Of a DNA stretch of 10,894 bases, positions 6,134 through 10,894 are shown piece after piece. The position numbers and the translations under genes are program-made. This DNA is from Gammaproteobacteria bacterium (lineage in GTDB: Bacteria; Pseudomonadota; Gammaproteobacteria; Steroidobacterales; Steroidobacteraceae), in the NCBI GenBank assembly GCA_027451085.1, contig DAIDKA010000170.1, forward strand, positions 1 to 10,894, in the 5' to 3' direction. The notes beneath the pieces are model-generated. The model did not search any database. It saw nothing but the letters and a program-made list of their open reading frames with translations, and was not told where the DNA came from. Each line of letters begins with the position of its first letter. The first letter of the stretch is position 1.

Positions 6134-7792
6134 ATGAATGTTGCCCAAGTGACCGCAGAGATCCTCAAGCGCGAAGGCGTGGATGTGCTGCTGACCTATC
6201 CGCTGAACCCGCTGACAGAATCTGCCGCCGCGGCCGACATCCGCCCCATCGTCGTGCGCCAGGAGCGCGTCGGCGTGCACATGGCGGACTGCATCAGCCG
6301 CATGACTTCCGGTGACAAGGTCGGCGTGTTCTGCTGCCAGCTGGGCCCGGGCATCGAAAACGCCTTCGGGGCCATCGCCCAGGCTTATTCCGAGGCCGTG
6401 CCGCTGGTGGTGATCCCGGGCGGTTATCCGCGCGGCAACATTTTCGTCAAGCCGAACTTCAACTGTTCGCTGAACTTCCAGCACGTGACCAAGCACGTGG
6501 AGACCATCACCACGCCCGAGCAGCTGGTGCCGGCCCTGCGCCGTGCCTTTGCGTTCGCACGCAACGGCCGCCCTGGTCCTGTGATGCTGGAAATCCCGCA
6601 CGACGTGTGGGAGCTCGAAGTGCCGGGCCCGATCGAGTACCGGCCCAGCCGCCGCGCACGCAGTGCCCCGGACCCGCTGGCCATCGAAGCCGCGGCCGAC
6701 GCGCTGATCAAGGCGAAGACGCCGCTGATCTACGCCGGCCAAGGGGTGCACTATGCCAAGGCCTGGGATGAACTGAAGGCCGTCGCCGAACTGCTGGAAG
6801 CCCCGGTGACCACCAGCCTCGAAGGCAAGAGTTCCTTCCCGGAAACCCATGCGCTGTCGCTGGGCTCGGGTGGTGTCGCGATGCCGCGCGCTGTTGCAGC
6901 CTACGTTGCCGAGTCGGACGTGGTGTTCGGCGCCGGCGCCAGCTTCTCGGCCACCAGCTTCGGCATCAAGTTCCCCACCAGGGGCAAGTCCTTCATCCAC
7001 AACACCAACGAGCCGATGGATATCGACAAGAACATCCCGGCCGACCACGCACTGGTGGGTGATTCCAAGCTTGCGCTCGGCATGCTGTACGAGGCCCTGA
7101 AGGACCGCCTGAAGCAGCCCCGCGGCCTGACGCCGGCGGTGGCTGCGCGCATCAAGGAACTGAACGAGCCGTGGTGGAAGGAGTGGATGCCGCGCCTGAC
7201 CAGCAACGAGAAGCCCATGCAGCCCTACCGGGTGATCTGGGACTTCCTGCACACCACGGACGTCGCCAACACCATCGTCACGCACGATGCCGGCAGCCCG
7301 CGCGATGAGCTGTCGCCGTTCTGGAAGTCCGTTACCCCGCTGTCCTACATCGGCTGGGGCAAGTCCACGCACCTGGGCTACGGCCTGGCGCTCGCCATGG
7401 GCGCCAAGATCGCCAATCCCGACAAGGTGTGCGTGAACTTCTGGGGTGATGCAGCCATCGGCATGACAGGCATGGACTTCGAGACCTGCGTGCGCGCCGA
7501 CATCCCGATCCTGTCCATCCTGTTCAACAACTTCTCGATGGCCATGGAATTCAAGCTGATGAAGACCTCCAAGGAGAAGTTCCGCTCCACGGACATCTCC
7601 GGCAATTACAGCGAGTTCGCCCGGGCCCTGGGCGGTTACGGCGAGCGCGTCACAGAGCCGGGGGAGATCATCGCGGCGCTGAAGCGCGGCATCCAGGCAA
7701 CCAAGGAAGGCAGGCCGGCGCTGCTGGAATTCATCACCACCCAGGACAAGGTGTACTCCACCTTCCAGGGCGGGTACACCGGCGGAGCCTGA
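6134..7792 (+). CDS. Thiamine-diphosphate-dependent enzyme, acetolactate synthase / 2-hydroxyacyl-CoA lyase superfamily, substrate unknown
   Basis: The 552-residue protein has the three-domain layout of ThDP decarboxylase/synthase enzymes. The N-terminal PYR domain carries the activating glutamate in RQERVGVHMAD (Glu44) and a QLGPGIENAFGAIAQAY segment. A middle domain (KTPLIYAGQGVHYAKAWDEL) follows. The C-terminal domain has the ThDP/Mg motif GDA (438-440) through NN (465-466), spaced about 28 residues as expected. The motif reads GDAAIGMTGMDFET, with Ala at the third position. This resembles the GDSAFGFSGMEVET of oxalyl-CoA decarboxylase and 2-hydroxyacyl-CoA lyases more than the GDG of acetolactate synthases, but the substrate cannot be inferred. 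The ATG at 6134 is preferred because its N-terminus MNVAQVTAEILKREGVDVLL is family-like; the in-frame extension to 6017 would run through the hairpin and palindrome. AGG (6122-6124) is a modest ribosome binding site. It lies 142 nt behind the HCHL-like gene and may act with it. Confidence 0.85.
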   Translation: MNVAQVTAEILKREGVDVLLTYPLNPLTESAAAADIRPIVVRQERVGVHMADCISRMTSGDKVGVFCCQLGPGIENAFGAIAQAYSEAVPLVVIPGGYPRGNIFVKPNFNCSLNFQHVTKHVETITTPEQLVPALRRAFAFARNGRPGPVMLEIPHDVWELEVPGPIEYRPSRRARSAPDPLAIEAAADALIKAKTPLIYAGQGVHYAKAWDELKAVAELLEAPVTTSLEGKSSFPETHALSLGSGGVAMPRAVAAYVAESDVVFGAGASFSATSFGIKFPTRGKSFIHNTNEPMDIDKNIPADHALVGDSKLALGMLYEALKDRLKQPRGLTPAVAARIKELNEPWWKEWMPRLTSNEKPMQPYRVIWDFLHTTDVANTIVTHDAGSPRDELSPFWKSVTPLSYIGWGKSTHLGYGLALAMGAKIANPDKVCVNFWGDAAIGMTGMDFETCVRADIPILSILFNNFSMAMEFKLMKTSKEKFRSTDISGNYSEFARALGGYGERVTEPGEIIAALKRGIQATKEGRPALLEFITTQDKVYSTFQGGYTGGA

Positions 7793-7821
7793 ACCGCGCA
7801 AACCTTAGGGCCGCGGGTTCA
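7790..7821. terminator. Inverted repeat spanning both convergent stop codons
   Basis: TGAACCGCG (7790-7798) pairs with CGCGGGTTCA (7812-7821) with one bulged G. The repeat covers the stop codons of the ThDP gene and hpnL, which end only 12 nt apart. The loop is 13 nt and there is no U-tract on either strand, so a bidirectional terminator role is only a possibility. Confidence 0.35.
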
Positions 7822-8782
7822 ATGCGCGTGCGCGGCGGCCTTCGAGGTACTGCCAGGACAGCAGCGCCGGCACACCCCAGGCGACCTCGCGGATGCGCTT
7901 GACCATCGAGACCGCGAGCGCCAGTTCGGGACTGATGCCGAGCGCGTGCCCGACCAGGATCAACCCGCCTTCCTGCGTCCCCAGATTTGCGGGCACGAAG
8001 AACGCCACGCTGCGAACCGCCTGCAGCAGGCCTTCCATGATGACAGCGTCCGCCAGGGCTACGGGGCGGCCGAACAGCCGCAGGGCCAGCCAGACTTCAA
8101 ATGAGCCGGTTGCCATGGCCAGCAGTTGCAGTCCAGCAGACGCCGCCAGGCGCGGGGTAGCGCGCAGCAGGATCCGCAGCTGCTCATCCAGGCGCCCGGC
8201 TCCCTCGGCCAGACCCGAGAAGCCCTTGCCCAGGAGACGGCCGAGCGGGGTGAGCACCGCCCCGGAGCGCAGCAACACAAAGGTACCGATGGGCACGACC
8301 AGCGACAGGGCAAACAGCGTGGCGACCCTGTGGCTTGCCCCACCCACGGAGCGACTCTCGAACAGCAGGTACATGCTGATGCCGGCAAAGACATAGGAGG
8401 CGGCGACGGTCATGACCATTTCGGCCAGGATGCTTGCGCCCACCGCGGCCGCAACCAGGCCGCGCCAGCTCAGCAGCCTCAGCCCGAGCAGTCCCCCGCC
8501 GATGGTGGGCAGGGGCAGAAGACGATCCGCTGCCTCGCGCACGGCGGTGACCCAGGTGAGATAAGGCAGGCCTGCGCGGCGTTGCGTGTCGTGATGCACA
8601 AGCAGCACCCGCCAGCCCAGCGCATACAGCACCATGAAGATGAGACGCCAGGGAATGAGGACCAGAAGCGGCCAGCCCGCCAGGCGCAGTGCCCGCAGCA
8701 TGGCGCCGAGGTCGGCATGCAACCCCAGGCCTATCAGCAGGATCAGGCCGAGCAAGCCGCCGGCGTAGGTCGCAAGCTTCAA
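7805..8782 (-). CDS. hpnL: Hopanoid biosynthesis-associated membrane protein HpnL (flippase-like)
   Basis: HpnL belongs to the lysylphosphatidylglycerol-synthase-like transmembrane (flippase-like) group and is found in hopanoid gene sets; its exact job is unproven. The ~325-residue product is strongly hydrophobic with about seven to eight membrane helices. It begins LATYAGGLLGLILLIGLGLHADL and ends with the family-typical block FFVPANLGTQEGGLILVGHALGISPELALAVSMVKRIREVAWGVPALLSWQYLEGRR. I place the start at a TTG (8782) that gives M-K-L-A-T-Y; it lies 4 nt after the hpnI stop, with GGAG 11 nt upstream. The frame stays open further into hpnI, but that extension (Cys- and Ser-rich) is an out-of-frame reading of hpnI. 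Co-translation with hpnI is likely. The rare start codon and weak ribosome site suggest low expression or coupling. Confidence is good for the family and moderate for the start. Confidence 0.8.
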   Translation of the reverse strand: MKLATYAGGLLGLILLIGLGLHADLGAMLRALRLAGWPLLVLIPWRLIFMVLYALGWRVLLVHHDTQRRAGLPYLTWVTAVREAADRLLPLPTIGGGLLGLRLLSWRGLVAAAVGASILAEMVMTVAASYVFAGISMYLLFESRSVGGASHRVATLFALSLVVPIGTFVLLRSGAVLTPLGRLLGKGFSGLAEGAGRLDEQLRILLRATPRLAASAGLQLLAMATGSFEVWLALRLFGRPVALADAVIMEGLLQAVRSVAFFVPANLGTQEGGLILVGHALGISPELALAVSMVKRIREVAWGVPALLSWQYLEGRRARALNPRP

Positions 8783-8786
8783 CTCG

Positions 8787-10001
8787 TCAGGTGCTCCGTG
8801 CGGGAGGTGGCAGCTGATCAGGGGGAGCAGCGGCAGGGATGCTGTGGAGCACACCGCGGCGGTCGACCTGGAACTCGCGCCCCCGCCAGACCACCCTGCC
8901 ATTGGCGAAGGCGGCCGCCCATTCCCAGACCAGGAGCACATCACGGATCGGCACCAGCCACAGGTCGGCCAGCTGTTCGCGCAGGTGGCTCGGACGATGC
9001 TGGCAGTACAGTACAAGCCTGGCTGCGACGATGACGGCAAACAGGGTCAGGGAACTCGTGGAGGCTCTCGTGCCGTGTGCGGTGAGACAGGCCGGCAGCA
9101 GCGCAGCCAGAGCCACTGGCAGGCAGAACGTCACGAACAGCCAGCGGAAGCCGTGCGGCGCGAGGGTGTGCAGAGTCCGCAACCATCGCAGTTCGTGCTG
9201 GAAAAGTGACCGGAGCGAGGCTTCATGCTGCATGCAGGTCACAGGGTAGGGCGAGATGACGATCCTCAGCCCCAGTTGCTGTACGCGCTCTCCGAAGCGG
9301 TGGTCCTCGGCCAGATGGTCCGTGAGCATCTCCAGGCCGCCGCTGTCCTCGAGGGTTTTGCGTCGCAGGCAGATGGTCTGTCCCGACACATAACCCTGGT
9401 GACCGAACATCCGTGCGAGCAGCACGCTGGGCATGTACCACTCGTTGATGTACATGGCGGCCAGCCGTGACCAGATATCCGGAGTGGAAACGGCCCGGTA
9501 AAGCGAGGTCACGAGACCCACGCGGGGATCCTGCAGCGCGGCAGTGACCTGGGTCAGGTAGTCGGGGCCCACCTTGGCGTCGCTGTCCGAGATCACCAGT
9601 ATCGCGTGCCGCGCATGACGCAGCATGTTGATCAGGTTGCTGACCTTGAGGTTGTTGCCATACTGCTGTGGATCGCTGACCAGCGTGATGGGCAGATGCG
9701 GAAACTCCGCCGCCAGCCGCTCCACCGTCAGCCGGGCCGGGTCCGCGGGATCACGGATGCCGAAGACAATTTCATACTCGGGATGATCCTGCACGCAGAA
9801 CGAACGCAGCTGGTCATACAGTCCGGGTTCGGTGCCGCACAATGGCTTGAGCACGGACACGGGTTTGTCCAGGGCGGGGTCCTTGGGTACTGCCCGCCAC
9901 CGCCACCACAGCAGTGCCGCCACGGCCAGCGCTTCGTACGCGGCGACTGCGCATAGCACCGCAAGACAGCCGGCCTGTATGAGCTCACGTACGATGGGCA
10001 T
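8787..10001 (-). CDS. hpnI: Hopanoid biosynthesis glycosyltransferase HpnI (GT2, ceramide-glucosyltransferase-like)
   Basis: In Burkholderia and other producers HpnI adds an N-acetylglucosamine-type sugar to bacteriohopanetetrol at the inner membrane, after which HpnK deacetylates it. The 404-residue product has an N-terminal helix (~10-32) and the GT2 domain opening VSVLKPLCGTEPGLYDQLRSFCVQDHPEYEIVFGI. It then shows NNLKVSNLINM (116-126), the DSD metal site (139-141), a VSGQTICLRR acceptor segment, ED (232-233) and the HELRW motif (269-273; (Q/R)xxRW in ceramide glucosyltransferases). Three C-terminal helices follow (~286-306, 318-335, 346-366). The ATG at 10001 is chosen because AGGAG (10012-10008, minus strand) lies 6 nt upstream; an in-frame ATG at 10028 has no such site. 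hpnL follows after 4 nt. No hpnK or hpnJ is seen in the window. Confidence 0.88.
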   Translation of the reverse strand: MPIVRELIQAGCLAVLCAVAAYEALAVAALLWWRWRAVPKDPALDKPVSVLKPLCGTEPGLYDQLRSFCVQDHPEYEIVFGIRDPADPARLTVERLAAEFPHLPITLVSDPQQYGNNLKVSNLINMLRHARHAILVISDSDAKVGPDYLTQVTAALQDPRVGLVTSLYRAVSTPDIWSRLAAMYINEWYMPSVLLARMFGHQGYVSGQTICLRRKTLEDSGGLEMLTDHLAEDHRFGERVQQLGLRIVISPYPVTCMQHEASLRSLFQHELRWLRTLHTLAPHGFRWLFVTFCLPVALAALLPACLTAHGTRASTSSLTLFAVIVAARLVLYCQHRPSHLREQLADLWLVPIRDVLLVWEWAAAFANGRVVWRGREFQVDRRGVLHSIPAAAPPDQLPPPARST

Positions 10002-10007
10002 GATGCA

Positions 10008-10012
10008 CTCCT
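10008..10012 (-). promoter_or_regulatory. Ribosome binding site of hpnI
   Basis: AGGAG on the minus strand, 6 nt before the ATG at 10001. It is the strongest Shine-Dalgarno in this region and decides against the upstream in-frame ATG at 10028. Confidence 0.7.
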
Positions 10013-10020
10013 GGTCACAG

Positions 10021-10050
10021 TAAAGCATATTTGGTTATCTGATGGCTTTA
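10021..10050. promoter_or_regulatory. Imperfect inverted repeat upstream of hpnI
   Basis: TAAAGC (10021-10026) and GCTTTA (10045-10050) are perfect complements, extended by CAT/ATG with a one-base shift. The 30-bp element is AT-rich against its surroundings and lies just upstream of the hpnI ribosome site, where a promoter or operator would be expected. No clear -35/-10 pair could be assigned. Confidence 0.25.
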
Positions 10051-10202
10051 TTGCGGGCGGGTTGCAGAAATGCGCCGGTACGCACAAGCAGCTGTTCGGC
10101 GGGCGTGTGAAACGCAGGAGCAGGTCATCAAGTAATGGTTCCCGGGAGGCGGTGGGGTGGGGCCTGCCTGCGGTCGGCCTCCCACGGCCTTGCGCCAACG
10201 GG
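10051..10202. other. Non-coding spacer between hpnI and tRNA-Ser
   Basis: No credible gene is seen. The stretch contains a perfect inverted repeat GGGAGGC (10144-10150) / GCCTCCC (10177-10183). An overlapping alternative stem, GTGGGGCC with GGCCTCCCAC, lies in the same place. These could form a structured hpnI leader or be remnants; no function is assigned. Confidence 0.3.
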
Positions 10203-10241
10203 GCAAATGAAAACGGCCGCAACGGGGCCGCCTTCATTTGC
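10203..10241 (-). terminator. Terminator of tRNA-Ser
   Basis: On the minus strand GCAAATGAAGGCGGCC pairs with GGCCGTTTTCATTTGC to give a 16-bp stem with two G.U wobbles and a 7-nt loop. The GC-rich core is followed by TTTTCATTT, as in intrinsic terminators. It begins 4 nt after the tRNA CCA end. Its symmetry with A/T-rich flanks means it could also act in the other direction. Confidence 0.8.
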
Positions 10242-10245
10242 GGGT

Positions 10246-10335
10246 TGGCGGAGAGGGTGGGATTCGAACCCACGGACCCCGTAAAGGGTCGCTTGTTTTC
10301 AAGACAAGTGCCTTAAACCGCTCGGCCACCTCTCC
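10246..10335 (-). tRNA. tRNA-Ser (anticodon TGA)
   Basis: This is a complete 90-nt class II tRNA with an encoded CCA end (TGG at 10246-10248 on the plus strand). The acceptor arms GGAGAGG/CCTCTCC are perfect, with discriminator G. The D-arm region TGGCCGAGCGGTTTAAGGC is typical for serine. The anticodon loop CTTGAAA has TGA at plus positions 10299-10301, with stem CTTGT/ACAAG. The long variable arm has stem GACCC/GGGTC, and the T arm is GTGGG-TTCGAAT-CCCAC. It reads UCA, and by wobble probably other UCN codons. It lies about 5 kb from serS, the gene for its own synthetase. Confidence 0.98.
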
Positions 10336-10347
10336 CCAAGGTGCCGC

Positions 10348-10376
10348 ATTTTGGTAAGCGGCCGCGCAGGTGTCCA
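10348..10376 (-). promoter_or_regulatory. Promoter of tRNA-Ser
   Basis: On the minus strand TGGACA (plus 10371-10376) and CAAAAT (plus 10348-10353) are separated by exactly 17 nt. They match the sigma-70 consensus at 5 of 6 and 4 of 6 bases. Transcription would start near 10341, giving a leader of about 5 nt before the mature tRNA. Confidence 0.65.
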
Positions 10377-10404
10377 GAACTCAGTTCAAGCTTGTACAGG
10401 CACC

Positions 10405-10434
10405 TTGAAACATATAAATCATATTTGTTATAAA
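10405..10434 (+). promoter_or_regulatory. Promoter-like TTGAAA-N18-TATAAA in an AT-rich patch
   Basis: TTGAAA (10405-10410) and TATAAA (10429-10434) each match consensus at 5 of 6 bases with an 18-nt spacer. The surrounding patch (about 10405-10452) is strikingly AT-rich in an otherwise GC-rich window. A transcript starting near 10441 would run straight into the tRNA fragment. AT-rich DNA gives chance matches, so activity is unproven. Confidence 0.4.
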
Positions 10435-10437
10435 TCA
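10413..10437. repeat. Two direct copies of TATAAATCA
   Basis: The 9-mer TATAAATCA occurs at 10413-10421 and 10429-10437, 16 bp apart start to start, within the AT-rich patch next to the tRNA fragment. Such spaced direct repeats can be protein-binding sites, including integrase arm sites, but may also reflect low complexity. Confidence 0.5.
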
Positions 10438-10456
10438 ACAAGTTGGAATTTACCCG

Positions 10457-10516
10457 GCCGGTCCTGAAAACCGGCGAGGCAGCAATCCTGCCGTGAGTTC
10501 GAATCTCGCCGCCACC
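10457..10516 (+). pseudogene. Isolated 3' half of a class II (serine-type) tRNA
   Basis: GCCGGT/ACCGGC (10457-10462, 10470-10475) form an anticodon stem around the loop CCTGAAA. A long variable arm follows with stem GGCAG/CTGCC (10478-10492), then a T arm GTGAG-TTCGAAT-CTCGC (10493-10509) and an acceptor-like CGCCACC. The CCGGT-loop-ACCGG stem and the long variable arm resemble bacterial tRNA-Ser, especially tRNA-Ser(CGA). The base at position 33 is C instead of the near-universal U. No matching 5' acceptor (GGTGGCG) or D arm precedes it; AT-rich DNA stands there instead. There is no proper CCA end. It is a non-functional fragment, best explained as a tRNA integration-site remnant. It is not a copy of the neighbouring tRNA-Ser(UGA), because the arms differ. 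Confidence 0.7.
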
Positions 10517-10570
10517 CGGCGCCACTGCCGGCACACCCCGACACCAACGCGGCCTGGATGACCCGGGCGC

Positions 10571-10894
10571 CTACGAAAACGCAAGATACCCGCTGATGGT
10601 CAGGACCGACACGACGGTGGAAACCAGCACGACCCTGGAGGTGATGCCGACTTCACGACCGTAGAATTCCGCCAGCATGAAAGGTCCTGTCCCGGTTGGC
10701 AGGGCAGCGAGCAGCACCGCGGCCCGGGTCAGGGATGGCGACAGACCGAAGCTCGCTGCAAGCGCCCAGGTCACCGCCGGCTGCAGTACCAGCTTGCAGC
10801 CGACCAGGATGGCCGTCAGACCGACATCCGGCGCGGACTGTCCGCGTTCAGCGGCCATGGACAGGCCCAGGGCAACCAGCGCACAGGGAGAGGC
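10571..10894 (-). CDS. AEC-family transporter (auxin efflux carrier-like), C-terminal part
   Basis: The frame is open from the window's right edge, so the 5' end is missing. About 107 residues are visible, ending in TAG. They include the C-terminal AEC pattern: ASPCALVALGLSMA, then a Lys-containing helix LTAILVGCKLVLQPAVTWALA, AAVLLAALPTGTGPFMLAEFYGRE and a last helix VVLVSTVVSVLTISGYLAF. The PTG.....A.F/YG motif is characteristic. Bacterial members export or import small organic acids such as malonate or malate, but the substrate cannot be told from this fragment. No clear terminator follows; a small CCGGC/GCCGG hairpin at 10516-10531 is the nearest structure. An internal Met at 10858 is not the start, since family residues precede it. 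Confidence 0.85.
   Translation of the reverse strand, partial: ASPCALVALGLSMAAERGQSAPDVGLTAILVGCKLVLQPAVTWALAASFGLSPSLTRAAVLLAALPTGTGPFMLAEFYGREVGITSRVVLVSTVVSVLTISGYLAFS

Noticed and set aside
2924..6415. Several GCTGGTGG octamers (E. coli Chi-like), e.g. in rarA, serS and the ThDP gene
   Set aside because: This is in-frame leucine/valine codon use (CTG GTG G) in GC-rich genes; Chi sequences differ between lineages, so no meaning is claimed.
6107..7801. 564-codon open frame on the minus strand opposite the ThDP gene
   Set aside because: Shadow frame with no recognisable domain; the plus strand shows the complete ThDP enzyme motifs.
8126..9034. Plus-strand open frame opposite hpnL and hpnI
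   Set aside because: Gln/Pro/Gly-rich translation without membrane segments or motifs; the opposite strand encodes recognisable HpnL and HpnI.
10457..10516. Reading the tRNA fragment as tRNA-Sec or tRNA-Phe
   Set aside because: The loop lacks the TCA anticodon of tRNA-Sec. A Phe (GAA) reading shifts the loop and breaks the perfect 6-bp stem, and tRNA-Phe has no long variable arm.
10313..10534. 73-codon minus-strand frame between tRNA-Ser and the AEC gene
   Set aside because: It overlaps the 5' end of tRNA-Ser and the tRNA fragment; the peptide reflects tRNA sequence and has no independent support.

Overview
The window is chromosomal DNA of a high-GC gammaproteobacterium. The left half holds the conserved gammaproteobacterial housekeeping order ftsK - lolA - rarA - serS. 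The right half carries a hopanoid-modification pair, hpnI-hpnL, a lipid trait found in only some proteobacteria. No genus can be named from the sequence alone. No CRISPR array, insertion sequence or phage gene was seen.

Layout. Bases 1-3672 (+) hold the 3' two-thirds of ftsK (DNA translocase), lolA (periplasmic lipoprotein chaperone), a small VanZ-like membrane protein and rarA (replication-fork AAA+ ATPase). These genes are packed with 4-nt gaps or 4-8-nt overlaps and are very likely one transcript. A hairpin sits after rarA. serS then has its own TATAAT box and starts at a GTG that overlaps the stop of a five-triplet mini-ORF. Bases 5161-7792 (+) hold a two-gene catabolic-looking block: a crotonase-fold enzyme closest to p-hydroxycinnamoyl-CoA hydratase/lyase, and a thiamine-diphosphate enzyme of unknown substrate. 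A long hairpin and a palindromic, promoter-like element lie between them. On the minus strand, hpnI (10001-8787) and hpnL (8782-7805, probable TTG start) form a tight pair that converges on the ThDP gene with only 12 nt between the stop codons.

Bases 10203-10376 hold an intact tRNA-Ser(UGA) on the minus strand, with a recognisable promoter and a terminator. To its right, on the plus strand, is an isolated 3' half of a class II (serine-type) tRNA. It lies directly behind an AT-rich patch that contains a promoter-like TTGAAA-N18-TATAAA and a 9-bp direct repeat. This looks like the scar of an integration event. The window ends inside the C-terminal part of an AEC-family transporter on the minus strand.

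How the parts relate. The left block is core cell-division, envelope and translation machinery. The serS-to-tRNA-Ser interval appears to hold accessory genes. The most interesting content is the lyase/ThDP pair: the crotonase keeps the HCHL scaffold and catalytic Glu, but lacks two positions used in HCHL substrate handling and has no fcs or vdh neighbours, so its substrate is probably not the classical feruloyl- or coumaroyl-CoA. The tRNA scar with its AT-rich leader is the other notable item. All database, structure and expression statements are unverified because no tools were used.
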